Counted from the stretch's first letter, positions 47,097 through 56,218 are shown. The stretch: DNA of 64,000 nt from Chryseobacterium sp. SNU WT5 (GCF_007362475.1 NZ_CP041687.1:1426001-1490000); one strand, 5' to 3'. Notes: generated by a model from the letters alone, not told the origin. A program made the numbers and translations.

Positions 47097-47657
47097 TTAC
47101 ACTCGTAGCAAACTGCGAAATCCTCTTCCGCTATAATAGGATTCTGCACCATTGTGATAAATAAAAATATGATTAAAGCGACGATCGCCGAAAATTGCGC
47201 CTCCTAATTCCCTTATTTCTGGCGGTGTTAGAAGCCAACTTGATGTTTTGCTGTCAAAGATTCCTAATTTCTGAAGTGTACGATATTGTTCTTCATTCAG
47301 TAGGGTAGTACCCATTCTGTTAGCCATATTTACCGCGCTGTCTTTAGGTTTATGCTCTTTTCTTGATGCTAAAGCTTCGTGGTCATAACAAACGCTTCGG
47401 CGAGCTTTCGGACTTTCAGCAGCACAGTCACAATAGAGAAATTCTTTGGTAGTTTTATCGTAACCAATGACATCCGGTTCGCCATCGGTTTCTTCCATTT
47501 CGTTCACTGACCATAGTTTGGTGGGGTTTCCTTCCAGTTTTTTTTGAACATCTTCCCATTTTAAATCTGGATGACGCTCCTTATTATTCACAAAACGTTT
47601 CTCTAAAATGACAAGAAGCTCTTCTGTTCTTTCTTTGGATAGTTCTGTATTTCTCAT
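47097..47657 (-). CDS. DUF4256 domain-containing protein
   Basis: The 186-residue cytoplasmic protein shows the DUF4256 pattern: ERTEELLVILEKRFVNNKERHP, WEDVQKKLEGNPTKLWSVNEMEETDGEPDVIGYD, LYCDCAAESPKARRSVCYD and a C-terminal HNGAESYYSGRGFRSLLRV. The conserved Cys and acidic residues hint at an enzyme, but no function is known. It lies about 220 bp upstream of the monooxygenase gene on the same strand. Confidence 0.85.
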   Translation of the reverse strand: MRNTELSKERTEELLVILEKRFVNNKERHPDLKWEDVQKKLEGNPTKLWSVNEMEETDGEPDVIGYDKTTKEFLYCDCAAESPKARRSVCYDHEALASRKEHKPKDSAVNMANRMGTTLLNEEQYRTLQKLGIFDSKTSSWLLTPPEIRELGGAIFGDRRFNHIFIYHNGAESYYSGRGFRSLLRV

Positions 47658-47880
47658 ATTTAAACAATTAGGAATTTCAAGAAAGGTGTTTTAGTTAAAA
47701 AATGGTTTTTTTTAATAAAACTAAATTACAAAGGTTTTATTCATCATCAAAAAAAAGAGATTAAATTACTACTGAATCATTTGATGGGTGCTACATTGCG
47801 CGAAATAGAAGTTTGTAATTCATTGATCTATATTCTTGAAAATGATATCAGAGTGTTTATTGAATTTAAAAGTATTCACC

Positions 47881-48375
47881 CTATAAATATCCTCGCTTAG
47901 CTACTCTTTTCTCCAGTTCCTCCACCAAAATTTCTTTATCTTTTTCTGTAAGAAAACCTGTAAGATAAGTGAGTTTCAAAAGATTCATATTATTGTATAG
48001 CTCGAGAGATATGGTTATTTTACGATCAATAAAGGTTTTTTCCATCTTTACGTTTTTAATATTGTCCAGAGAAATTCTTTCTGTAGATGTTGTTTTACAA
48101 TAAAATTCTGTATAAATGAATTCAGAAGGAGTCAAAGTGCAGATCGGTTTATTATTTTTCAGATTTTTTATAAGTTTCCATGCAAATATCGCGGTTAGCG
48201 TGATCGGCAGAATTGACAACCCTACGAGAATTATTATTTTGGAGGAGGTTAAGTCATGTATAAAATCTGATAAGAATAGGAATGTGACGATGAATGAAAG
48301 GATAAACAACAATCCGAATACAAAAGCAATTACTACAACGCTTCTCGGAGAATGATAAAATTTAATTTCCTGCAT
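47881..48375 (-). CDS. Two-helix membrane protein with PH-like C-terminus
   Basis: The 164-residue protein has two membrane segments (about residues 12-34 and 46-68). A soluble part with CTLTPSEFIYTEFYCKTTSTERISLDNIKNVKMEKTFIDRK follows, the style of bacterial PH-like or STM3941-type proteins. Function unknown. It is 29 bp downstream of mnmA on the same strand. Confidence 0.65.
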   Translation of the reverse strand: MQEIKFYHSPRSVVVIAFVFGLLFILSFIVTFLFLSDFIHDLTSSKIIILVGLSILPITLTAIFAWKLIKNLKNNKPICTLTPSEFIYTEFYCKTTSTERISLDNIKNVKMEKTFIDRKITISLELYNNMNLLKLTYLTGFLTEKDKEILVEELEKRVAKRGYL

Positions 48376-48404
48376 TTCAACTTAGATAAGTTTTAGAAAA
48401 TGCC

Positions 48405-49592
48405 TTAAGCGATTACCCCACTTCCCAACAATTCTTCACCATCATACCAAGCAGCAAACTGTCCTTCTGCGATAGCAGATTGTGGGTTTTCAAATTCGAT
48501 GAATAATCCTTCCTCAAACTGGTAAAGCGTCGCTTCCTCTAAAGTCTGGCGATAGCGGATTCTGGCTTTTATCTTCATCGTTTCGCCGTTTTGCAAACGC
48601 AGATCTTCACGAACCCAATGAACTTCTGAATTTTCTATTTTTAAAGCACTGCGGAAAAGCCCTGGGAAATCTCTTCCTTCGCCCACGAAAACGATATTTT
48701 TTTCAATATCTCTAGAAATTAAAAAACAAGATTCTTTATGTCCGCCAATTCCTAATCCTTTACTTTGACCGACGGTAAAATAATGTGCACCTTGATGTTT
48801 GCCGATTACTTTTCCATCCGATTTTTTGTAATTGAGTTTTTTAGATAGAAACTGTAATTCTTCTAATTTTGAAGAAAACTGAGGGGTTTCTTGATGAAAA
48901 CCACTGAAGTCTTTAAAAATTTCTACAATTTCGCCTTCTTTTGGTTCCAGTTGTTGTTGCAGAAAAGTGGGTAAACTCACTTTCCCGATGAAACATAAAC
49001 CTTGGGAATCTTTTTTATCTGCGGTCACCAAATTCATTTCCCGAGCGATTTCCCGAACTTCAGGTTTTGTTAATGCTCCAATCGGAAACAAAGATTTCGA
49101 CAGCTGATCTTGATTCAACTGACATAGGAAATACGACTGATCTTTATTATTATCTGCTCCTGCCAGAAGATGAAAGATCTCTTTCCCATTTTCATCAAAA
49201 GTAGAGTTCACCTGTGCGTAATGTCCTGTTGCAACTTTCTCAGCACCAAGTGATAAAGCTGTTTTCATGAACACGTCGAACTTTACTTCACGGTTACACA
49301 AAACATCAGGATTTGGCGTTCTACCTTTTTTATATTCGTGGAACATGTAGTCCACGATTTTCTCCTTATACAATTCACTCATATCGATGACCTGATACGG
49401 AATTCCCAACTTCTGAGCGACCATCAAAGCGTCATTACTGTCCTCGATCCAGGGGCATTCATCTTCCAAAGTAACCGACGCATCATTCCAGTTTCGCATA
49501 AAAAGTGCCACCACTTCATGACCTTGTTTCTGCAACAAATATGCTGCAACACTGGAATCTACACCACCGGAAAGTCCTACTACAATTTTCAT
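48405..49592 (-). CDS. mnmA: tRNA-specific 2-thiouridylase MnmA
   Basis: The 395-residue protein has PP-loop [15 protein letters not shown] at residues 5-19, and the catalytic cysteine region [15 protein letters not shown] paired with GLCFIGKV. It installs the 2-thio group at U34 of Glu, Gln and Lys tRNAs, acting on the same base as MnmG encoded at 22392. It leads a minus-strand pair with the membrane protein gene. Confidence 0.97.
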   Translation of the reverse strand: MKIVVGLSGGVDSSVAAYLLQKQGHEVVALFMRNWNDASVTLEDECPWIEDSNDALMVAQKLGIPYQVIDMSELYKEKIVDYMFHEYKKGRTPNPDVLCNREVKFDVFMKTALSLGAEKVATGHYAQVNSTFDENGKEIFHLLAGADNNKDQSYFLCQLNQDQLSKSLFPIGALTKPEVREIAREMNLVTADKKDSQGLCFIGKVSLPTFLQQQLEPKEGEIVEIFKDFSGFHQETPQFSSKLEELQFLSKKLNYKKSDGKVIGKHQGAHYFTVGQSKGLGIGGHKESCFLISRDIEKNIVFVGEGRDFPGLFRSALKIENSEVHWVREDLRLQNGETMKIKARIRYRQTLEEATLYQFEEGLFIEFENPQSAIAEGQFAAWYDGEELLGSGVIA

Positions 49593-49691
49593 ATATTCAT
49601 TTTATAAAGTCTTTAAAGGAGACTCTTTATTGAGGGCGCAAATTTACGACAATAATTATAGATTTGCTTAGGAGCAACAAGAGCCCAAATC

Positions 49692-49780
49692 TATCGAAGA
49701 GTGGTCCCGCTTTCCATTATACTTTTCTGACCGAGAAGCAGTTCTTTCGCTTTTTTACTAAAACACAGAATGCAGCTTCC
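49692..49780 (-). repeat. Dispersed intergenic repeat, degenerate copy C
   Basis: In the 313-bp gap between mnmA and the barrel gene, the minus strand reads GAAAAGTATAATGGAAAGCGGGACC, similar to TATAGTGGAGAGCGGCCC of copy B at 34689. The other arm is eroded. The rest of this gap shows only a promoter-like box. Confidence 0.35.
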
Positions 49781-49880
49781 ATATCTCAAAGAAGGAGATT
49801 ATTGGTATTAACCCCACAACAAGAAAAATTAACTAGATAGCAAGTTTATGTTGTAAAAATTTTAAATTCAAAAAAAGGCT

Positions 49881-49888
49881 TAATTTTG
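49881..49888 (+). promoter_or_regulatory. Candidate -7 box for the outer-membrane barrel gene
   Basis: TAATTTTG matches TAnnTTTG, 17 bp before the start codon at 49906. No -33 box stands out. Confidence 0.4.
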
Positions 49889-49905
49889 ATGGTAAAATAA
49901 AGACC

Positions 49906-50445
49906 ATGAGAAAAATACTTCTTTTTAGTGTGCTGATTTCGAGCTTCACATTAAATGCACAGATCGGAACTGCCACCAGTATTGGTAGCGGAAATTCGAA
50001 GTGGACTTTTGGTGGGTCTGCTGGGATTGGTGGAACCTTCGGTAGTGGTAATTCTGGAACTTCAATTTCTATTTCGCCAAGGGTTGGTTACCAATTAACG
50101 GATGATTTGAAAGGTGGTGTAGCTGGCAATTTCGGCTGGACGAATTCTAAATATTATTCTTCTTCAACGGTGGGTTTTGGTCCTTTCGTTAATTATTATA
50201 TTGCCCGAAATTTCTACTTAAGTGGAATGTTTCAGGAATATTTCTTCAACCAGAAAGAGAAATTAACCCAGTTCAAGTACTCTGGAAATGAAGCAGCACT
50301 ATACTTTGGTGGGGGATATATGCAAAGAATCGGGAGCAATACTTATATGCAGATCGGCGCCATGTATAATGTACTATATAATAAAGATGAATCGGTTTTT
50401 GGTAGTGGATTTATACCGAGTGTCGGCGTAGTTTTCGGACTTTAA
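49906..50445 (+). CDS. Outer-membrane beta-barrel protein
   Basis: The 179-residue protein has a signal peptide (about residues 1-19, ending NAQ). Amphipathic glycine- and aromatic-rich strands follow (GSAGIGGTFGSGNSGTSISISPRVGYQL, YFGGGYMQRIG), ending GVVFGL, like small OmpW/OmpX-type barrels of Bacteroidota. No specific function. It is a single gene convergent with hcp. Confidence 0.75.
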   Translation: MRKILLFSVLISSFTLNAQIGTATSIGSGNSKWTFGGSAGIGGTFGSGNSGTSISISPRVGYQLTDDLKGGVAGNFGWTNSKYYSSSTVGFGPFVNYYIARNFYLSGMFQEYFFNQKEKLTQFKYSGNEAALYFGGGYMQRIGSNTYMQIGAMYNVLYNKDESVFGSGFIPSVGVVFGL

Positions 50446-50519
50446 TTATAAATCTGAAAAATAATGGTCCTTAGCGGTTACTTAGTCATTAACAGGAGAT
50501 GAAGTCCATAGATTTATAT

Positions 50520-50554
50520 TAAAAGAGCCCTGAATATATAATACTCAGGGCTCT
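50520..50554 (-). terminator. Intrinsic terminator of hcp
   Basis: Perfect 10-bp arms 50524-50533 and 50545-50554. On the minus strand the stem is followed by a short U-tract. It lies 26 bp beyond the hcp stop. Confidence 0.8.
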
Positions 50555-50579
50555 AACTATAAATAATTGATTCGGTTTC

Positions 50580-50987
50580 TTATTTTCCTGGCCAAATACC
50601 TTCATATTCGCCACCACCGTAAGTGATTTTTTCTGCACTGATAACGAAAGAAACCAACATACTGTTGCTGTCCATTGCGTCGAATTCCACTTCATGCTGA
50701 ATCACGTATCCGTTCTCCCAGTTTAGTTTGATCAAAGTTCCTTCTTCATGAGATTTATTGAAGGTTACTTCACCAACCGTTGGTTTGTACTTCCCGTTCA
50801 ATAATGATTCGATGATGTCAGATTTGTCTGTCGCTTCGATCGTTACTTTAATAATTGCGTTGCTTGGATCAGATGCTACTCTACCTGAAACGTCCGTAGA
50901 TCTTGCTACACTGTAGTTTAGTTTTAGTACTTTGGAGTCTTCTCCGTTGTTGAATTTTAAGACTGCTCTTGAATTGTTTGCTGCCAT
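50580..50987 (-). CDS. hcp: T6SS needle/tube protein Hcp (TssD), Bacteroidota type
   Basis: The 135-residue protein starts MAANNSRAVLKFNNGEDSKVLKLNYSVARSTDVSGRV and contains a core beta region with GEVTFNKSHEEGTLIKLNWENGYVIQHEVEFD. This matches Hcp of the Bacteroidota T6SS (subtype iii). Hcp forms the hexameric-ring tube that carries VgrG and effectors out of the cell. It is divergent from vgrG across a 415-bp region with paired palindromes. Confidence 0.9.
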   Translation of the reverse strand: MAANNSRAVLKFNNGEDSKVLKLNYSVARSTDVSGRVASDPSNAIIKVTIEATDKSDIIESLLNGKYKPTVGEVTFNKSHEEGTLIKLNWENGYVIQHEVEFDAMDSNSMLVSFVISAEKITYGGGEYEGIWPGK

Positions 50988-51038
50988 GATTTCTAAATTT
51001 TAAGGTTAAATATTAATTTGTGACTGATTTTAATAATT

Positions 51039-51069
51039 CAAACCTACAAGTCTTTCAGTTCAATCACAA
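51039..51069 (-). promoter_or_regulatory. Candidate hcp promoter
   Basis: On the minus strand TAGGTTTG (51046-51039) matches TAnnTTTG, with TTG at 51069-51067 about 20 bp upstream. Transcription would start about 45 nt before the hcp ATG. Confidence 0.45.
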
Positions 51070-51092
51070 GCGATTTTTATTTATTTTGGAAT

Positions 51093-51112
51093 TTGTAGTA
51101 GTTTTACTACAA
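51093..51112. promoter_or_regulatory. Palindromic operator candidate 1 (hcp side)
   Basis: TTGTAGTA-GTTT-TACTACAA: two perfect 8-bp half-sites with a 4-bp spacer. It sits about 24 bp upstream of the candidate hcp -33 box. The same half-sites recur at 51249-51268. Confidence 0.7.
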
Positions 51113-51117
51113 GCCCG

Positions 51118-51140
51118 AAAAGAGCTGATTTCGCTCTTTT
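51118..51140 (+). terminator. Hairpin within the hcp-vgrG intergenic region
   Basis: AAAAGAGC (51118-51125) pairs with GCTCTTTT (51133-51140) around a 7-nt loop, ending in T residues. It looks like a short terminator between the two palindromes and may end a small transcript. No gene for it was seen. Confidence 0.35.
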
Positions 51141-51248
51141 ATTTGGCGTTAAACTTTTTGGTAATAGGCGCACGCGGATTTTTTGATTTTTAAAATTCCC
51201 AAGCAAAATTTTCATTTTACAGCTAAAATCACGAAAAATCCCGAAATT

Positions 51249-51268
51249 TTGTAGTAGATCTACTACAA
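51249..51268. promoter_or_regulatory. Palindromic operator candidate 2 (vgrG side)
   Basis: TTGTAGTA-GATC-TACTACAA is a perfect 20-bp palindrome with the same half-sites as 51093-51112. It ends 21 bp before the vgrG -7 box, so it covers the expected -33 position. Confidence 0.7.
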
Positions 51269-51289
51269 CTTAGATTGAAGTATTTAAAC

Positions 51290-51297
51290 TAAATTTG
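51290..51297 (+). promoter_or_regulatory. Candidate -7 box for vgrG
   Basis: TAAATTTG matches TAnnTTTG. It lies directly downstream of palindrome 2 and about 105 bp before the ATG at 51403. Confidence 0.4.
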
Positions 51298-51402
51298 TTT
51301 TTGTACTTGGTCCCTTTTAAACGAAGCCAACGATCACCTATTTTGAAATCACCTTGAACACTAAGGTTTACAAGGTAATTTTAATTTTTCAAAACACACG
51401 AT

Positions 51403-51489
51403 ATGGAAAAGAACGGAAATTCAGAAGCAGTATTTTTCAAACCCCAGAAGTTTACGCCTCAAAATAACGCAGATAGTATTAAAAAATAA
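51403..51489 (+). other. N-terminal piece of vgrG, out of frame with the body
   Basis: The frame from ATG 51403 encodes 28 residues (MEKNGNSEAVFFKPQKF ... NADSIKK) and stops at TAA 51487. I recall this as the normal VgrG N-terminus in Chryseobacterium-like species, continuing NHxAGINRLVKL. That continuation is found here in the next frame from 51488. One extra T after a run of six A (51481-51486) explains the break. Confidence 0.75.
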
Positions 51490-51511
51490 CCATCAGGCCG
51501 GTATCAACCGT

Positions 51512-53344
51512 TTGGTGAAACTTTCTGTCGTCATCAATGGAAAGATCATTAAGCATTACAAACATTTTAAACTCACTCAAAGTGCACGGCGTCACCACAG
51601 TCTTGAATTGACCCTTGCCCATGATGCTTTAGGAGAAAGACAAACTCATCAGCTGGAAGAAGCCAACCGTTTTCTGGGCAACCGTCTGACCGTAAAGATC
51701 ATGCACAAAGATATCGACGACAGTCCGGAGCGTGTTTTTGTGGGCGTGATCACAGGTGTAAGTTTCAGTCAGGACGGTCACAGTTTAGGAAATATTGTTT
51801 TGAAAGGATTCAGTCCGACTATCTTACTGGATGCTGCGCCACACACCCAGAGTTTTGGCGGTGATGGTCCGGTGAATATGGGCATCATTGCAGACCGCGT
51901 CATCAAACAGGGAATCAGCAGTGCTTATGATGTAAGAGTGGATGCCAAAGCTTCTTCTCAGATATTATATAGTGCACAATATGAAGAAACGCATTACAAT
52001 TATCTCGCGCGAATGGCGGAAGCTTACGGCGAACAGTTTTTCTACGATGGTGAAGTCCTGCACTTTGGAAATATGCCACCTCAGAACAAAGCAATTGAAT
52101 TAACCTTTGGCAGCAATGTTTCTGATATCAATGTCGAATTAAAAGCAGTTCACATTAAACCCACTTTTTATGGTTACAACAGCAGCTCTCATGCAAAGCT
52201 GACCTCTGGAGAAACACCCATTAAACATAAAAGTGATCTGGCGAAAACGTCGTACACTAATAACGAAGGAATCTTCAAAACAAAATCACTGCAAGTAGCG
52301 CCAATTAGAGCGACCACCGATATGGATATCGTGAACTCTCAGACAAGTGAAGCCGGGAGTAAAGCCGTAGAAGTTTTCACCGTTTCGGGTGGCACCACGG
52401 TTCCTTTTTTGTATCCAGGCTGTGTCGCAGATTTGAAAATGCGAAAAACAGATTCTAACCAAACAAGTTACTTCACCCGCGTCATGATGACCGAAGTGAC
52501 CCACGAAATAGATACGCTCGGTCATTACACCGGAACTTTTGAAGCCATTGCTTCGGACACGGGTTACATGCCGAAACCGGATTTTGTTTTACCCAAAGCT
52601 GAACCTCAAATCGCCACAGTGATCTCCAATATGGATCCTTCAGGGCAAGGCCGCGTCACCGTTCGTTTCGACTGGCAACTTCACGACACGACTAATTTTA
52701 TCAGAATGATGTCTCCCGATGCCGGTGGAACAGATCAGGTTTCTCAAAATCGCGGTTATGTGGCGATTCCAGAAGTTGGTGATCAGGTGATGGTAGGCTT
52801 TGTGCATAACCACCCGGATCGACCTTTTGTGATGGGCGGAATGTTTCATGGGCAAGTTGGATTGGGAGGTGGAGCACAAAATCACATGCGATCTATACAA
52901 ACTAAAAGTGGTATTAAAGTATTGATGAATGACAATGAGAAAAGTGTTACGATTTTGGACCCTAGTGGAAATACTTATTTTATGGATGGGAATGGAAGCA
53001 TCACCTTAACTGCTCCGAAAAACTTTACAGTAAGTGCCGGGGAAAATATTACGATGACTGCAGGAAAAGAAATAACGGTTGATGCTGGAAACAGTATTAC
53101 AAGTTCAGCAAACGAAAATATTATCTCTACTGCTGGGACAGATATTGTGCAGACTGCTGCAGGAGATATCAGAGAATCATCTGATACGAGAACAGAAATG
53201 GTTGAAAAAGATTTTCGGAGACAAGCCGAAACATCCAATGAGATCGCTGGGGAAATATCCATGTTCAGCGAAAAAGAAAACATGACCATGCAAAGTGGTA
53301 AGATCGTGGAATTTAACAGTACTGAGAAATCCAAATTATTTTAA
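51512..53344 (+). CDS. vgrG: T6SS spike protein VgrG (TssI)
   Basis: The frame from TTG 51512 encodes 610 residues; coding sense extends back to at least 51488. Phage gpD/gp27-like domains come first (HHSLELTLAHDALGE, VFVGVITGVSFS, QYEETHYNYLARMAEAYGEQFFYDG). A gp5 OB-fold follows (SNMDPSGQGRVTVRFDW ... RGYVAIPEVGDQVMVGFVHNHPDRPFVMGG), then a repetitive beta-helix needle (TLTAPKNFTVSAGENITMTAGKEITVDAG). VgrG caps the Hcp tube. As it stands the native start is separated by a frameshift, so expression needs a TTG restart, recoding or error correction. Effector-like genes follow. Confidence 0.9.
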   Translation: MVKLSVVINGKIIKHYKHFKLTQSARRHHSLELTLAHDALGERQTHQLEEANRFLGNRLTVKIMHKDIDDSPERVFVGVITGVSFSQDGHSLGNIVLKGFSPTILLDAAPHTQSFGGDGPVNMGIIADRVIKQGISSAYDVRVDAKASSQILYSAQYEETHYNYLARMAEAYGEQFFYDGEVLHFGNMPPQNKAIELTFGSNVSDINVELKAVHIKPTFYGYNSSSHAKLTSGETPIKHKSDLAKTSYTNNEGIFKTKSLQVAPIRATTDMDIVNSQTSEAGSKAVEVFTVSGGTTVPFLYPGCVADLKMRKTDSNQTSYFTRVMMTEVTHEIDTLGHYTGTFEAIASDTGYMPKPDFVLPKAEPQIATVISNMDPSGQGRVTVRFDWQLHDTTNFIRMMSPDAGGTDQVSQNRGYVAIPEVGDQVMVGFVHNHPDRPFVMGGMFHGQVGLGGGAQNHMRSIQTKSGIKVLMNDNEKSVTILDPSGNTYFMDGNGSITLTAPKNFTVSAGENITMTAGKEITVDAGNSITSSANENIISTAGTDIVQTAAGDIRESSDTRTEMVEKDFRRQAETSNEIAGEISMFSEKENMTMQSGKIVEFNSTEKSKLF

Positions 53345-53354
53345 TACTAAAATT

Positions 53355-53525
53355 ATGGCGATTAGAAAAACGGCAAAAAATATCACAATTAAAGTGGCTG
53401 ATACTTACAATTTAACGGTTGGAAGTAAAATGGAGAAAATTGCTGATCAAATAAATACCGAAGCCAAAAAAGGAAATTTGATATTAGCTAGTATGAAAAA
53501 AATAGTTTCTCATGGGAATAAATAA
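53355..53525 (+). CDS. Small hypothetical protein between vgrG and the DUF2931 gene
   Basis: The 56-residue basic protein starts at 53355 (MAIRKTAKNITIKVADTYNLTVGSKMEKI), 10 bp after the vgrG stop. An ATG at 53295 would lie inside vgrG. The wording TIKVADTYNLTVGSKMEKIADQINTEAKKG repeats the style of VgrG needle ends. It overlaps the next gene by 14 bp. It may be a VgrG accessory or adaptor. No family recognised. Confidence 0.55.
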   Translation: MAIRKTAKNITIKVADTYNLTVGSKMEKIADQINTEAKKGNLILASMKKIVSHGNK

Positions 53526-54651
53526 ATCAAAATTATTACTTATACTTATTTTTGGTGCAATATCTTTAATAAGTTGTCAAAATAAAAAAATGGAAGAAAA
53601 ATTTAAATGGGCAGGAGGTATTAGTGCCCCAAAAGAATACCAGATGCAGGTCTATTTTGGACAAATCATTGCAGATGATTTTCAATACGGGTATAGTGAT
53701 ATAGTAGGAACAATTCAGGGAGGATGGGGAAATGTAAACGAAGCTATGGGATCATCGGATGTTTTACATGAAATTCCTCATACATTAGAGTTTACATGGT
53801 TTTCTGTAGTGGAAAATAAATATTATGCTGGTCATTGGGATTTAGATACAGTAAAAATCACGAAATTATTTAAAGAGGGTTTTACTACTACTAAATTTGA
53901 TTATTCACTAAATAAGATGGCACCAATAAAAGGAACTTACGATCTAATTAGTGTAGGAATGGCACCAGGGGGAAAGCTTGTCTTGTGGCTATCAGGGGCT
54001 GGAAATCAGGTAGAAGTCGGTTTTTTCCAGGCTAAAGAAATCGAAATAACTAAGGAAGAAGCGTATGAGGATTTTCAATACACCTACAAACCAAATTACA
54101 GATCAATTGCATTAAATTCTCAATCAAATGGAGGTTTTGTCGATGATTTAGTTCATAAAAAAATACAGGAGGAGGGTTACCCCGATCCAAAAATATATGA
54201 AGATTTTCGAGAGCGATTTAATTGGAGATTAAAAATAATTTTGGCTAATGGAAATATCATAGAAAACAGGCGATTGGAAATGTGTAATGGTGAAAAAGAA
54301 ACCATCTACCATAATGAAAATAATATAGTTGCTTACAATAAGAGAGCAATTCCTTATAATTTTGACTTCGATTGGAAGGATGAAAATGGAAAGAAATACC
54401 ATTCGGAGATTGCTTTTACTGGAAATACAGAGTATATACGACAAGCTAATAAAATGTATAACGGTACATTTCTTCCCTTAGATTTCAATAAAACAGAAAT
54501 TTATAAATTATTCAGAGAAAAATTAGATAAAAACGCTTCGATTGATATCGTGGTAGATGTGAGTTCAAATAAAGATGCTGTAGTATATGTGGAACAAAAT
54601 GGTACTAAATTCCCTTTAAAAGAGATGGATAAGTACGCTGAACCGTATTAA
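53512..54651 (+). CDS. DUF2931 lipoprotein 1 (candidate lipase immunity or accessory protein)
   Basis: The 379-residue protein has a lipoprotein signal (lipobox LISC, Cys22). The DUF2931 region (about residues 35-180) has KWAGGISAPKEYQMQVYFGQI, HTLEFTWFSVVENKYYAGHWDLD and MAPGGKLVLWLSGAGNQVEVGFFQAKE. It is predicted to be anchored in the periplasm. A paralogue lies at 56279, and the two flank the Tle1-like lipase at 54662. That arrangement suggests immunity, but it is inference. Confidence 0.75.
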   Translation: MGINKSKLLLILIFGAISLISCQNKKMEEKFKWAGGISAPKEYQMQVYFGQIIADDFQYGYSDIVGTIQGGWGNVNEAMGSSDVLHEIPHTLEFTWFSVVENKYYAGHWDLDTVKITKLFKEGFTTTKFDYSLNKMAPIKGTYDLISVGMAPGGKLVLWLSGAGNQVEVGFFQAKEIEITKEEAYEDFQYTYKPNYRSIALNSQSNGGFVDDLVHKKIQEEGYPDPKIYEDFRERFNWRLKIILANGNIIENRRLEMCNGEKETIYHNENNIVAYNKRAIPYNFDFDWKDENGKKYHSEIAFTGNTEYIRQANKMYNGTFLPLDFNKTEIYKLFREKLDKNASIDIVVDVSSNKDAVVYVEQNGTKFPLKEMDKYAEPY

Positions 54652-54661
54652 ATAAATATTT

Positions 54662-56218
54662 ATGGCAAATATAATTTTTCAGGGCTACGATCCACCACCA
54701 GCTCAAAAAGGATTTATTGATATCAGAATTGGTGTGTTTTTCGACGGTACTCAAAATAATAGAACAAATACTAATTCTAGGCTAGGTTTAGAAAGTGACA
54801 AAGGCAATAAAGCCTATAAAAAAATGTCTGATGGAAAAACAGATAGTTACACGAATGATCTTTCTAATGTAGCGCGAAAGGAACTTCATTATGCTAAGGG
54901 TGCATACATTGATAGTGTTTATGTAGAAGGAATTGGCACAGATGATTTTGGGGCAGACTCTGATGACCCTTCAAATCATGATGGAGTGGCTTTCGGAAGA
55001 GGTACCCAAGGTATTATTGCTAAGGTTAGAAAGGGATGCGAATTAATCGCTACGAAAATTAAATTATTAAAAGGAAATAATGAAATAAATACAGTTTATT
55101 TAGATGTTTTTGGATTCAGTAGAGGTGCTGCAGCGGCTAGAAATTTCATATATGAATTGAGTAAAAATAAATATGATTCTACAAAAAAGTCATATACTGC
55201 TTCTACTGGTCAAAAGGCAAATTGGAAAACGGATAGTCATGGTTATAGAACTGAAGAAGACAAATTACCTAAAAATGGACATTTAGGTTTGCAACTTCAG
55301 GATAAAGGAGTTAGTTATGTTTCGATTCAAATAAGATTTGTTGGTTTATATGACACCGTATCGTCATTTGATCCAACTTCTTTCAAAAACGCTAATTTCG
55401 AAAATGATGTGGCTGAACTACATTTGAACAGTCTGAAATTGGAAATTAACAATCTATATAAAGCTAAAAAAATAATTCATTTTTGTGCTGACGATGAACA
55501 TCGCAAAAATTTCATGCTAACACCTACAGCTAAACAAGCGGGTGGCAAAGACTTTTATTTGCCAGGCGTACATTCAGATGTTGGCGGTTGCTACACCGAT
55601 AAGATAACTGAAAATAATCTTCAAATTATGGATGTAGACAATTATTGGGGAGATGGAAGAAGTGATGGGGATTGGGATGATATCTTAAACAATGATTTAA
55701 ATGATTTGATCGCTCAGGGTTGGTTCAAGAGGTCACAGGTTGTAAAACCTGATAGTGATCACCAAACCCACGCAACCCGAAAAGGAATTCGCAATAGTTA
55801 TAGTTTTGTAACGCTTCATCTTATGGCCGAAAAACTTAATACAGAATATAATGCAACCATTAAAATGAATACTCTCAATGCCCAATTTGGCATTCCTAAA
55901 CCAGCTAACTCACAGGAAATCGATTTACTAAAAGTAAAAAAACGTTTGGAAAATTATATCACTGGCAAACAGCCCAAAATGACTTATTATACCAAACCAG
56001 AGATTGAGCAACTGCGAACAAAACTTGATTTAAAAAATGTAAATAATGTAGCACGTTTTAATTTGAAAGTGAACGACCATAATATGCTAAATAAATTAAG
56101 AAGCAAATACATACACTGGAATTCAAAATTTGGAGACGGTATCGGTGCTTATGAGCCAAATTACAAAATAGTAGGAAAATCTATTTTGAGATTTAGAAAA
56201 ATAGAACCTAACTCGTAA
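54662..56218 (+). CDS. T6SS phospholipase effector, Tle1-like (DUF2235)
   Basis: The 518-residue protein has no signal peptide, as expected for a T6SS cargo. The alpha/beta-hydrolase features of DUF2235 are present: IGVFFDGTQNN (residues 23-33), nucleophile elbow FGFSRGAAAARNF (Ser153), Asp231 in FVGLYDTVSSFD and His304 in LPGVHSDVGGCY. Tle1 enzymes degrade phospholipids in rival cells. It lies 10 bp after one DUF2931 lipoprotein gene and 60 bp before another. Confidence 0.88.
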   Translation: MANIIFQGYDPPPAQKGFIDIRIGVFFDGTQNNRTNTNSRLGLESDKGNKAYKKMSDGKTDSYTNDLSNVARKELHYAKGAYIDSVYVEGIGTDDFGADSDDPSNHDGVAFGRGTQGIIAKVRKGCELIATKIKLLKGNNEINTVYLDVFGFSRGAAAARNFIYELSKNKYDSTKKSYTASTGQKANWKTDSHGYRTEEDKLPKNGHLGLQLQDKGVSYVSIQIRFVGLYDTVSSFDPTSFKNANFENDVAELHLNSLKLEINNLYKAKKIIHFCADDEHRKNFMLTPTAKQAGGKDFYLPGVHSDVGGCYTDKITENNLQIMDVDNYWGDGRSDGDWDDILNNDLNDLIAQGWFKRSQVVKPDSDHQTHATRKGIRNSYSFVTLHLMAEKLNTEYNATIKMNTLNAQFGIPKPANSQEIDLLKVKKRLENYITGKQPKMTYYTKPEIEQLRTKLDLKNVNNVARFNLKVNDHNMLNKLRSKYIHWNSKFGDGIGAYEPNYKIVGKSILRFRKIEPNS

